Positions 6,685 to 13,510 of a DNA stretch of 27,386 bases are shown one piece after another (position 1 is the stretch's first letter; each line of letters begins with the position of its first letter). The notes under the pieces were generated by a model. It was not told where the DNA came from and searched no databases. It worked only from the letters and a program-made list of their open reading frames with translations. This stretch comes from a virus. The translations under genes were made by a program, and so were the position numbers. The stretch is taken from IMG/VR virus record IMGVR_UViG_3300033997_000191, positions 1 to 27,386 of that record, one strand, 5' to 3'.

Positions 6685-6832
6685 TGGCGATCCGCCCTCG
6701 GGCGCGGAGTTCTGGGACCCGTACGCATGGGCCAAGGCGTATGTGGTGGCTCAGTACGCGGTTGTGGACCGGGACAACAAGCGGGCAGCCACTGCGGACT
6801 GCCTGGACAAACTGGGGGAGATCAATCCGTGA
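6512..6832 (+). CDS. Rz1: Rz1-like outer-membrane lipoprotein spanin (o-spanin)
   Basis: A 106-aa protein starting at a GTG, chosen because GGAGG (6501-6505) sits 6 nt upstream. A basic N-terminus and hydrophobic helix end in a lipobox LASC with Cys32 as the lipidation site, giving a mature protein of about 75 residues rich in Pro and charged residues. The first 173 nt overlap the i-spanin gene in the +1 frame; the gene then continues past it. The mature part is longer and less Pro-rich than lambda Rz1 and carries two extra Cys residues. Overlap plus lipobox make the assignment good. Confidence 0.78.
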   Translation: MKSKPSVPRVRLLTLWIRRILFSSMLMLLASCSSLGKPERQQSPVAPACNQRTPALDSGDPPSGAEFWDPYAWAKAYVVAQYAVVDRDNKRAATADCLDKLGEINP

Positions 6833-6899
6833 GCCACGTACCGCATGGTTTCTGTTTGGAGTCGTGGTCGCGCTGCTGGTCGGACTCCTGGTTCGATAA
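6741..6899 (+). CDS. Doubtful third-frame ORF with C-terminal membrane helix
   Basis: A 52-aa frame starts at an ATG inside the o-spanin gene and extends 67 nt beyond it, ending in a strongly hydrophobic helix (FLFGVVVALLVGLLVR). Only a weak AAGG precedes the ATG. The hydrophobic end lies mostly outside the o-spanin gene, which is why it is listed, but nothing else supports translation. Confidence 0.22.
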   Translation: MWWLSTRLWTGTTSGQPLRTAWTNWGRSIREPRTAWFLFGVVVALLVGLLVR

Positions 6900-6903
6900 C
6901 CAC

Positions 6904-6930
6904 ACGCCCGCGGCTTGCACCCTCGGGCGT
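6904..6930 (+). terminator. Hairpin, possible weak terminator after the spanin genes
   Basis: ACGCCCG (6904-6910) and CGGGCGT (6924-6930) form a 7-bp perfect stem with a 13-nt loop. Only a few T residues follow, so termination strength is uncertain. The hairpin abuts the promoter at 6930, the same terminator-then-promoter layout as at 9351-9398. Confidence 0.45.
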
Positions 6931-6957
6931 TGTCATGTAACGTTGGCGTTACGTAAT
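6930..6957 (+). promoter_or_regulatory. Promoter-like site with GTAACG/CGTTAC operator
   Basis: TTGTCA at 6930-6935 and CGTAAT at 6952-6957 are 16 nt apart. Between them is a perfect inverted repeat, GTAACG at 6937-6942 and CGTTAC at 6947-6952. The hexamers are weaker than at other sites, but the operator is exact and the ATG of the helicase is 51 nt from the -35. The leader contains CCCACA and ACCCACGAT. Confidence 0.55.
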
Positions 6958-6980
6958 CCCACAAGGTAGACACCCACGAT

Positions 6981-8804
6981 ATGGCCCGCAAAACACTGCG
7001 CTGGTATCAGCGCGCGGCGGTTGACGCCGTCATTTCGGCCCTACAGGCCGCACGCAACACCCACCCCATCGCAGCGATCGTTACCGGCGGTGGCAAGTCG
7101 CTGGTCGCCGCCGCGCTGACCGAGGAACTGATCGCGCTGCAGCCGGCTGCACGTGTCATGGTCCTGGCCCCGTCCCAGGAATTGGTCTCGCAGAACACCG
7201 AGGAAGCCCGGCAGTACCTGACGGCCACGCTGGTATCAAACATCGGCATCTACTGCTCGTCGCTGGGCCGCAAGGACCGTCAGCGCAAGATCACCTTCGG
7301 CACGCCGCAATCGGTGTGGCGCCAGGTCCGCAGGTTTGGGCCGATCGATTACTGCATCGTGGACGAGGCACACGGTTTCGACCTGTCGCTCAAGTCGGTG
7401 CGCAAGCTGGTTGAAGGTATGCGCGAGATCAACCCGCACGTGCGGTTCATCGCACTGACCGCCACACCGTTCCGCATGAAGGGCGTGAAGGTCGTGCCGC
7501 TGTCACAATGCGGCCTGTTCACGGCTAAGGTCTACGACCTGACGACCGGGCGTAACTTCAATCGCCTGGTGCGCGAGGGCTACATCTCGCCGATCGTCGC
7601 CCCGACGATCCGCTTCCCGCAGATCGACCTGGACGGCGTGAAGACCTCGGGCGAGGACTTCGACGAGGCCCAGCTGGCCGCCGCGGCCATGAAGATCACC
7701 GACGAGGTGGTAGCCGTCGGCCTGGACAACCTGGAGCAGCGCCAGCACGTGATGTGGTTCGGCGTGAACGTGGCGCACGCCAAGATGATCCGCGACTGCC
7801 TGGAGAAGCGCGGCGAATCCGTGACGCTGATCTACGGCGATTTGGACAAGGGCGAGCGGCTGGAGGGCGTGCGCGAGTTCCTGGCCAAGGAGACCCGGCA
7901 CATCGTGTCGGTGGCCACGCTCACCACCGGCTTCAACGCGCCGCACGTCGACGCGCTGGTGATCGTTCGCGCCACGCGTTCGCAGATCCTGTTCCGGCAA
8001 ATCGTCGGCCGCGGCTTCCGGCCGTACCCGGGCAAGGAAGACTGCCTGGTGCTGGACGCCGGCGGCAACTTCGCACGCCTCGGGGCGATCAACGCCGACC
8101 TCGAACAGGGCGACAGCCGCGCCGGCCTGTGGGAATGCAGCGCCCAGCAGATGGAAGCGCCGGGCGGCGCCCCACAGCGCGAGCGCAGCGGCATCCGCTT
8201 CCCGGCCCCGAGCCCGGAGATCGTTGAGCGCGACCTGCGGATCGTGTTGAACCTGGAAGGCTTCCAGCCCGACGCGCCGGGGTGCGGCTACCTCAACGAT
8301 CCGGAGCATATGACCTGCCGGAACTGCGGCCGGGCGCGCCAGGGCTTCATCACGCAGTCACGCAAGCCGGATCCGAAAGACCCGAACGCCGGCATCGGCG
8401 ACAGCTACGACATGCACGACGAGGACAGCATTGTCCTGCGCGACGACCTGTGCGTGGAGACGAAGTCGTTCCCGGTACTGCACACCGAGTGCCGCGCCCA
8501 TGGTGACAGCGTGCTGATCTACGATTTCCACACCGATGGCGGAGGTACGCGTACGTTGCGCCTGGACTTCGACCGCAAGACCGCCGAAAACCGGTTCTTT
8601 GCCCAGGCGCGCAAGTATTTCGAGGTGGCCACCGGCCGCACGTTGCCCAACGAGCCGCACCGCGTGTTGCTGCAGCGCGACGCTATCCCGCACCCAGTCG
8701 AGCTGACCTTGACCAAGGCAGCTGATGGGATCATCTGGCTCACCCAACTCCAGTTCATCCGTGATGGCCAGCTCGAAACCTTTAGGTATGATCCCAAGTA
8801 TTAG
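6981..8804 (+). CDS. SF2 DEAD/DEAH-box helicase
   Basis: A 607-aa ATP-dependent helicase or translocase. RecA-like domain 1 has Walker A TGGGKS (35-40), the DEAH box (128-131, within CIVDEAHG) and motif III TAT (160-162, in ALTATPFR). Domain 2 has VATLTTGFNAP (311-321) and motif VI QIVGRGFR (340-347). A Q-motif-like RWYQRAA is at the N-terminus. A C-terminal extension contains Cys435, Cys446 and Cys449, a possible zinc-binding site, followed by ~150 residues of unassigned sequence. Overall it resembles the UvrB/RecG-like helicases found beside polymerase genes in many phages. It is alone behind its own promoter and precedes the polymerase, consistent with a role in fork unwinding or recombination-dependent replication. 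Confidence 0.9.
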   Translation: MARKTLRWYQRAAVDAVISALQAARNTHPIAAIVTGGGKSLVAAALTEELIALQPAARVMVLAPSQELVSQNTEEARQYLTATLVSNIGIYCSSLGRKDRQRKITFGTPQSVWRQVRRFGPIDYCIVDEAHGFDLSLKSVRKLVEGMREINPHVRFIALTATPFRMKGVKVVPLSQCGLFTAKVYDLTTGRNFNRLVREGYISPIVAPTIRFPQIDLDGVKTSGEDFDEAQLAAAAMKITDEVVAVGLDNLEQRQHVMWFGVNVAHAKMIRDCLEKRGESVTLIYGDLDKGERLEGVREFLAKETRHIVSVATLTTGFNAPHVDALVIVRATRSQILFRQIVGRGFRPYPGKEDCLVLDAGGNFARLGAINADLEQGDSRAGLWECSAQQMEAPGGAPQRERSGIRFPAPSPEIVERDLRIVLNLEGFQPDAPGCGYLNDPEHMTCRNCGRARQGFITQSRKPDPKDPNAGIGDSYDMHDEDSIVLRDDLCVETKSFPVLHTECRAHGDSVLIYDFHTDGGGTRTLRLDFDRKTAENRFFAQARKYFEVATGRTLPNEPHRVLLQRDAIPHPVELTLTKAADGIIWLTQLQFIRDGQLETFRYDPKY

Positions 8805-8808
8805 AAGC

Positions 8809-8842
8809 TTGACAACTGTGTAACGGCGTGGGAGTGTACGCC
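8809..8842 (+). promoter_or_regulatory. Promoter-like site with inverted repeat
   Basis: TTGACA at 8809-8814, GTAAC at 8820-8824, then GGCGT (8825-8829) and ACGCC (8838-8842) as an inverted repeat. The -10 at 17-nt spacing would be GAGTGT (8832-8837), a poor match. It has the same layout as the sites at 2918 and 11465, and the next ATG is 59 nt from the TTGACA. Confidence 0.58.
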
Positions 8843-8867
8843 TACACCCAATGAACGAGACCCGCTA

Positions 8868-9056
8868 ATGAAAGTACAGCCGAGTGACAACGACATCTTC
8901 CTGTGGGCCGACGGTTCGTGGCAGTTGCGCGGTGAAGGCTTGGTACACGGTAGCCGCTGCGACTTCCAGACGATCTGGGCTGGCACTCAGGAGTGGGTTG
9001 ACTTTGCGCGAGCGCACCCCGGCTTCAAGTGCTTTGGGGTGGCGTATGCACATTGA
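8868..9056 (+). CDS. Small hypothetical protein
   Basis: A 62-aa protein, Trp-rich (four Trp) and soluble, starting MKVQPSDNDI. It begins after the conserved leader of the promoter at 8809. The patterns FLWADGSW and DFQTIWAGTQEWVDFA suggest a small beta-rich fold. It overlaps the next gene by 11 nt. Family not recognised. Confidence 0.68.
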   Translation: MKVQPSDNDIFLWADGSWQLRGEGLVHGSRCDFQTIWAGTQEWVDFARAHPGFKCFGVAYAH

Positions 9057-9348
9057 GCCCGTCCAGACGATGGTGTCAGCCCTGCGTTCACAGCCTAAGC
9101 TGTGGCGAGCAGACACCGTCGAGGACAGTTTGAGCCTTGACCGCATGCAGGAGTTGCTGACGGTCGCGTTGGCCGCCCTGGGCGCCTCGGGTTTCGCGCT
9201 GGTTCCATGCGTTCCGTCGCCGCGTGAAATCCAAGTCTGGGAGGACGCCAGCCCGTCAATGGACGGCTACTTCGAGCCTGACGGCCACTTTATGGCCAGC
9301 TACCAAGCGTTCCTCGCCGTAGCTGACAGGATACCAAAGGCAGAATGA
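9046..9348 (+). CDS. Hypothetical protein
   Basis: A 100-aa protein. The ATG at 9046 is the first that avoids running through the preceding gene in another frame. No Shine-Dalgarno is obvious (GGGGTGGCG lies 2-10 nt upstream). There is a helical middle region (LDRMQELLTVALAALGASG) and a mixed C-terminus. The stop at 9346-9348 is immediately followed by a strong terminator, so this is the last gene of its transcript. Function unknown. Confidence 0.62.
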   Translation: MHIEPVQTMVSALRSQPKLWRADTVEDSLSLDRMQELLTVALAALGASGFALVPCVPSPREIQVWEDASPSMDGYFEPDGHFMASYQAFLAVADRIPKAE

Positions 9349-9350
9349 GC

Positions 9351-9378
9351 AAACGCCCCGTTGAAAGACGGGGCGTTT
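9351..9378 (+). terminator. Rho-independent terminator before the polymerase gene
   Basis: AAACGCCCCGT (9351-9361) and ACGGGGCGTTT (9368-9378) form a perfect 11-bp stem with a 6-nt loop. The A-run/T-run ends make it usable on either strand. It starts 2 nt after the preceding stop codon. Confidence 0.85.
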
Positions 9379-9398
9379 CTGCGTAACATTCCCGTTAC
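9361..9398 (+). promoter_or_regulatory. Promoter overlapping the terminator, with GTAAC/GTTAC operator
   Basis: TTGAAA at 9361-9366, in the loop of the terminator, and TAACAT at 9384-9389 are exactly 17 nt apart. GTAAC (9383-9387) and GTTAC (9394-9398) form the same spaced inverted repeat as at 4565, 5577 and 6937, here shifted over and beyond the -10. The polymerase ATG is 62 nt from the -35. Confidence 0.58.
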
Positions 9399-9422
9399 AA
9401 CCCACCGGAAACCCACAGACCC

Positions 9423-11450
9423 ATGACTCCCAACCGAGATGGCCTGTTCCTCGACTTCGAGGCGGCCAGCACTACCGACCTGAAAACCCACGGCCTGGCC
9501 CGTTACCTGACCGACCGCGCGCCGCGCGCCTACGATCTCCCTTTCGCGTTACCACCCGTCGCGGGCCCGAGGCTCGCCACTCGACCCTACTGCTTCACCT
9601 TTGCGCTACCGGGGATGCGACAGGCCGACCTGTGGGAGATGGGCACGCCGGTACCCCGTCAGGTGATTTCACACGTGGCGGCCGGAAAGCCATTCATCGC
9701 GCACAACGCAGGCTTCGATGCGTTGGTGTGGAACGAAGTCCTCCCGCACTGGGTCGGCGATCTACCGAAACTCAACCTGAAAGGACAGGTCCAGTGCAGC
9801 GCCGCCCGCGCCCGCTACAACGGGCTGCCCGGTTCGCTGGAGCGCGCCGCGCAGGCCTTGGGCCTGCCGATCCAGAAGGACATGGAAGGCTCGGCGGCCA
9901 TGAAGGAGCTGATGACGCATCCCGAATGGACGCCGGCCACGCACCCGGAGCTGTTCGCGCGCGTCTACAAGTACGCGCTGCTCGACACCGATGTGATGAT
10001 CGCGCTGTGGGAAGCTACGCAGCCGATGCCGGCCCAGGAGCAGCTGTACTGGCAGCTCGACCTTGAGGTCAACATGCGAGGCTTCGGCGTCGACCTGGAG
10101 GCAGCGCGCGGCATGTCGGAGATGTTCGACCTGGCCCACGCAATGATCGACTTCGAGCTGGCCTCGGCCACTGAGGGCAAGCTACTGACGGCCAGCGTGG
10201 TACAGCAGATCAAGCGCTTTGCTGCAGAGCTCGGCGAGGTGATGGACGACTCTGGCCGCGAGACGGTGAAAGCGCTGCTGGAGCGCCCGGACCTGCCGCC
10301 GGCGCTGCGGGACGTGCTGGCCCTGCGCCTGGACGCCAGCCGCGCGCCAAAGAAGCATGGGGCGATCCTGCGCGCCGAGGTCGATGCGCGCATGTGCCAC
10401 AGTACGGTCTACCACGGCGCGCTGTCCGGGCGCTCCACGGCGATGGGCTGCGGTGACGTGCAGCTGCTGAACGTGGCGCGGCCACGGCCCGGCCGGAAGT
10501 GGAAGGAGACGATCACCTTCCTGGACGCTGCGCGCCGGCGCGACTTCGACTTCCTGTCCCGCCCCGACGTCGGCCCTCCGCTGGCCGCACTGGCAGACGC
10601 CCAACGCCACCTGTTCTGTGCGACGCAGGACGGTCACACGCTGGTGGCTGCCGACCTGTCGGGCATCGAAGCACGCTTGGCACCGTGGTGCGCCAACGAC
10701 GAACAGATGCTGGTCGAGTTTGAGCAGGACATCGACGGCTACGTGCTGGAGTACGCCTCGGCGATGGGCATTCCGCCGGAGACCGTCACCAGCGACCAGC
10801 GCCAGATCGGCAAGGTGATCCGCCTGTCGCTGCAGTTCGGCGGTGGCGACGGTGCGCTACTGACCATGGCTCAGAGCTACGGCCAGCATCTGGAGGAGGA
10901 CATCCGCAGGCGCATCGTCTGGTCGTACCGTGAAGGCCATCCGCGCATGTCCGAGTGGTGGTCTACCCTCGAATACGCCGTACTGATGGCGCTGGACCAG
11001 CCGGGCCGTCGGATCGAGATGTCCATCGGGCGCGGCCTGTGCAGCAAGGTCGTGTTCGTCAAGGACGCGGTCGCGCTGCGCATGGAGCTGCCAAGCGGGC
11101 GCTCGATCAGCTACCACAACGCGCGGCTGGTGCTGGAGCCTGGAGCCTCGGCCCCGATCGCGGTCTACGACAAACCCGAAGGGTTCGTTGAGACCTTGGA
11201 CCGGAAGATCCTGAGCAACAACATGGTGCAGGGCCTGGCCCGCGACCTGTTCTGGTCGGCCATGCTGGCTGTGGCACCGGCCGAGCAGATCGTGCACCAC
11301 GTCTACGATGAGATGATCCTGGAAGTGCCCGAGGACCGCGCGCAGCTGCGCCTGCAGCAGCTGATTGACCGGTTGCGCCAAGCCCCGGCGTGGGCGCCGG
11401 GGCTACCGCTGAACGCCGAAGGGTTCGTGTCGAAATTCTGGCGCAAGTAA
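9423..11450 (+). CDS. polA-like: Family A DNA polymerase with 3'-5' exonuclease domain
   Basis: A 675-aa replicative polymerase. The N-terminal DnaQ-like exonuclease has LDFEA (Asp11, Glu13), HNAGFD (94-99) and Tyr184-x3-Asp188. The polymerase core has motif A DLSGIEARLA (411-420), motif B from Arg460 and Lys464 to Phe472-Gly, and motif C VYDE (627-630). Aligned with E. coli Klenow fragment, the Phe762 position is Leu468, Tyr766 is Phe472, and the catalytic-loop His881 is Tyr628. There is no 5' nuclease domain, as in T7-type enzymes. The ATG at 9423 follows an ACCCACAGACCC leader. Its neighbours (SF2 helicase upstream, clamp downstream) fit a phage replication module. Confidence 0.93.
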   Translation: MTPNRDGLFLDFEAASTTDLKTHGLARYLTDRAPRAYDLPFALPPVAGPRLATRPYCFTFALPGMRQADLWEMGTPVPRQVISHVAAGKPFIAHNAGFDALVWNEVLPHWVGDLPKLNLKGQVQCSAARARYNGLPGSLERAAQALGLPIQKDMEGSAAMKELMTHPEWTPATHPELFARVYKYALLDTDVMIALWEATQPMPAQEQLYWQLDLEVNMRGFGVDLEAARGMSEMFDLAHAMIDFELASATEGKLLTASVVQQIKRFAAELGEVMDDSGRETVKALLERPDLPPALRDVLALRLDASRAPKKHGAILRAEVDARMCHSTVYHGALSGRSTAMGCGDVQLLNVARPRPGRKWKETITFLDAARRRDFDFLSRPDVGPPLAALADAQRHLFCATQDGHTLVAADLSGIEARLAPWCANDEQMLVEFEQDIDGYVLEYASAMGIPPETVTSDQRQIGKVIRLSLQFGGGDGALLTMAQSYGQHLEEDIRRRIVWSYREGHPRMSEWWSTLEYAVLMALDQPGRRIEMSIGRGLCSKVVFVKDAVALRMELPSGRSISYHNARLVLEPGASAPIAVYDKPEGFVETLDRKILSNNMVQGLARDLFWSAMLAVAPAEQIVHHVYDEMILEVPEDRAQLRLQQLIDRLRQAPAWAPGLPLNAEGFVSKFWRK

Positions 11451-11464
11451 ACTGTCGAAAGTGC

Positions 11465-11498
11465 TTGACAATTGTGTAACGGCGTAGGAGACTACGCC
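11465..11498 (+). promoter_or_regulatory. Promoter-like site with perfect 7-bp inverted repeat
   Basis: TTGACA at 11465-11470, GTAAC at 11476-11480, then GGCGTAG (11481-11487) and CTACGCC (11492-11498) with a 4-nt loop. The block starting GTCGAAAGTGCTTGACAA is shared with 2908. The -10 at 17-nt spacing (GAGACT, 11488-11493) is weak. ATG 60 nt from TTGACA. Confidence 0.6.
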
Positions 11499-11524
11499 CA
11501 CACCCACTGAATGAGACCGCAGAC

Positions 11525-11713
11525 ATGCCGCGCCTTTACAAAATCCTGATTGTTGGACCGCAGCACCTGGAAATTCCCAATCGGCGCCTCTTCGACCTGA
11601 TCGAATTCGGCCCGAATGCAGACGAGCTCGACGCAATCGCAGACCTGCGAGTGGGTGAGGCGCTGGACTACCACATTTTCCTAGATGAGTACCGAGTCAC
11701 GCGAACCTCTTGA
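11525..11713 (+). CDS. Small hypothetical protein
   Basis: A 62-aa acidic protein beginning MPRLYKILIV, starting right after the ACTGAATGAGACCGCAGAC leader. The N-terminal strand and FDLIEFGPNADELDAIADL helix suggest a compact alpha/beta fold; no catalytic motif is visible. It is followed 8 nt later by the open frame that leads into the clamp gene. Function unknown. Confidence 0.68.
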   Translation: MPRLYKILIVGPQHLEIPNRRLFDLIEFGPNADELDAIADLRVGEALDYHIFLDEYRVTRTS

Positions 11714-11823
11714 GGCGGCAAATGACCTACGAAATTCTGAAGAAAATGCAAGCCGCCAACCGTAACGCCGCAGACCGCTTGCAGTACGGACACACCCAAA
11801 ACCCACTGAACGAGAACGCAGAC

Positions 11824-12441
11824 ATGACCAACACGCTTCACTCCGCAGTCTTCGCAGCCGCCATGCACATTGCAGGTAAGAAAGACGTGCGGCACTACCT
11901 CAACGGGCTCTTGATCGAACCCGGCCGCGATGGCGCGGTGTGCGTGGCTACTGACGGTCGCCGCTTGCTGGTGATCCGGACGAACGTTCCGTGGTCGCTC
12001 GGCTCGGTCATCGTGCCGCGTGCCGCGTGCGAACACATCGCAAAGATCAAAGGCCCGGTTCAATTTGAGGGCGAGGGCGAGCGATTCGCTGCCGTGAGCG
12101 GTTCCGCAAAGTACGGATTCACGCCCATCGATGGGCGCTTCCCGGAATGGCGCGCCGTGTTCCCGCACGATCGCAACGAAGTGCAGGCGACTGGATTGAA
12201 TCCGTTTTTGCTGGAAGGCGTCATGAAGTCCGCGAAGCTGCTGATCGGTGAGTTCGGGAACCTTCGCGGACGTAATAGAAGCGCCCTGGCGATTAAACTC
12301 CACGGCGAAAGCAGTTCCTTGATGACGGTCACCGAATTGCGCGAAGATTCGCCCGTCACGCACGCCGCGTTTGTGGTGATGCCGATGCGAGACTCGGCGC
12401 CCGACTCTGCGTTCAACACGCAGGCATTTACGGCCCCCTGA
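11824..12441 (+). CDS. dnaN-like: DnaN-like sliding clamp lacking domain 1
   Basis: A 205-aa protein that matches the bacterial DNA polymerase III beta subunit from its second domain onward: YLNGLL (25-30), VATDGRRL (41-48), SVIVPR (61-66), DGRFPEWRAVFP (103-114), and VVMPMR (184-189), the same ending as E. coli DnaN (VVMPMRL). It would encircle DNA and tether the phage polymerase. E. coli DnaN has 366 residues and three domains; here the N-terminal ~115-130 residues are missing. The ATG at 11824 follows an ACCCACTGAACGAGAACGCAGAC leader identical in type to those of other genes. An in-frame ATG at 11722 (with GAGGCGG upstream) would add 34 residues that do not look like domain 1. A ~15-residue tail follows VVMPMR. 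Confidence 0.82.
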   Translation: MTNTLHSAVFAAAMHIAGKKDVRHYLNGLLIEPGRDGAVCVATDGRRLLVIRTNVPWSLGSVIVPRAACEHIAKIKGPVQFEGEGERFAAVSGSAKYGFTPIDGRFPEWRAVFPHDRNEVQATGLNPFLLEGVMKSAKLLIGEFGNLRGRNRSALAIKLHGESSSLMTVTELREDSPVTHAAFVVMPMRDSAPDSAFNTQAFTAP

Positions 12442-12442
12442 C

Positions 12443-12706
12443 ATGTGGGTCCGCTGCTCGCACTGCCAGGCCAGACGCACGTTGCGCTGGCCGCCGGACC
12501 AGTACCTGCGCCTGCCACGCTGCAGGACGTATGGCTGCACGGCAGCGCGGCAACGGGCCGGCAAGCGCCAGTCCTACTACATCGACCACTACCGGCAGCG
12601 CGTGGAGCGCAACAAGGGCCGCAAGGCCGCGGTCTGCCGGTGCCCGTCCTACCATTTCCCACACCGCCGCGAGTCTGGCACGTGCCAGTGGCGGCCACCC
12701 TTTTAG
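12443..12706 (+). CDS. Basic zinc-finger-like protein
   Basis: An 87-aa strongly basic protein. Cys5/Cys8 and Cys27/Cys32 form a likely zinc knuckle, and a second cluster (Cys65, Cys67, His71, His74, Cys81) may bind another metal. A Tyr-Tyr-Ile-Asp-His-Tyr helix and many Arg/Lys residues between them suggest nucleic-acid binding. It starts 1 nt after the clamp stop, so it is probably co-translated with the clamp. Similar Cys/Arg-rich proteins are common in phages without known role. Confidence 0.7.
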   Translation: MWVRCSHCQARRTLRWPPDQYLRLPRCRTYGCTAARQRAGKRQSYYIDHYRQRVERNKGRKAAVCRCPSYHFPHRRESGTCQWRPPF

Positions 12707-12717
12707 GAGTTACAAAT

Positions 12718-12912
12718 ATGTACGACAGCTGGCAGAACCGCGAGCGCCTGGAGCGCATCGCCACAGCGGCGATGGCCGCGATCATCGCCAAGCACCCGGC
12801 TATGACGACGTACGAGCATGATTCTGCCGCTCAAGTTACGCGGGATGCTGTGGCAACAGGTGCGGTCGCCTACGCCAAAGCCCTAATCGCCGAACTGGAC
12901 AAGCAGGCATGA
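12718..12912 (+). CDS. Small helical hypothetical protein
   Basis: A 64-aa Ala-rich helical protein. It has an unusually good ribosome-binding site for this region (TAGGAG, 12704-12709), which fixes the ATG at 12718. No recognised motif. Stop overlaps the next ATG by 4 nt. Confidence 0.68.
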   Translation: MYDSWQNRERLERIATAAMAAIIAKHPAMTTYEHDSAAQVTRDAVATGAVAYAKALIAELDKQA

Positions 12913-13079
12913 ACGGCCGTCTCTATCGCCTGACGCCGGCCGGCGGCAGGCCGAACCACTACACCGACAGCTACGCGTCCGTTCGTTTGAAGATGGAACA
13001 CCCCGCCGGCCTGGACGAGCTGGAGCCGGGCGACGAACTGGAACTGCTCGATGGCACGACCGTGGAGCGCGTGGCATGA
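12909..13079 (+). CDS. Small hypothetical protein
   Basis: A 56-aa protein, MNGRLYRLTP at the start and DGTTVERVA at the end. The LDELEPGDELELLDG segment reads as a small beta-barrel-like turn. Both ends overlap neighbours by 4 nt (ATGA). The ending resembles that of the 54-aa protein at 3353-3517. Function unknown. Confidence 0.62.
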   Translation: MNGRLYRLTPAGGRPNHYTDSYASVRLKMEHPAGLDELEPGDELELLDGTTVERVA

Positions 13080-13510
13080 CCGCCTATCCTCTCGAACAGT
13101 CGCTAGCCTCGCTCTCGCCCGCGCGCCGCGTATACATCGTCCGCCGCGGCCTGGTGTTTCTGTACCCGGCCTCGATCGTGCGCGACATCGCCAACGACCG
13201 CTACACGATGGACGCTGACCGTCTCTGGTCGGCCATGCCGCTGGACTGGGAGGCCGGCCGCAAGCTCTCCGACCAGCTAACCGATGAGATGGACCTGTGG
13301 GAGCACGGCAAACTCAAGGTTCTGGCGCGCACGCTGTGGGTCTCCGAAGGCGCTAGCGCGGACGCCTTCGAACTGTGGTGGGAGTCGGTAAATCCCGACG
13401 CGCATCCGGAGTGGATCGGCGCGGCCACCAAGGTCGCGGCCCGGGAGCTGATGACCTATCCGCTGTTCAAGCACCGTCATCTGGTTGACGATGTTCACAC
13501 ATTCCCGTAA
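13076..13510 (+). CDS. Hypothetical protein
   Basis: A 144-aa soluble, Trp-rich, mixed-charge protein with no membrane segment. Segments WEAGRKLSDQLTDEMDLWEHGKL (around 58-80) look helical. I do not recognise a family. Its last 26 nt contain the promoter at 13485-13515, so transcription of the next gene starts within or at the end of this one. Confidence 0.68.
   Translation: MTAYPLEQSLASLSPARRVYIVRRGLVFLYPASIVRDIANDRYTMDADRLWSAMPLDWEAGRKLSDQLTDEMDLWEHGKLKVLARTLWVSEGASADAFELWWESVNPDAHPEWIGAATKVAARELMTYPLFKHRHLVDDVHTFP

Noticed and set aside
6829-6969. A GTG-started frame overlapping the o-spanin stop.
   Set aside because: The GTGA overlap fits the local style, but the 46-residue product (Cys/His/Trp-rich) runs through the hairpin and the operator/promoter at 6904-6957, which are better supported.
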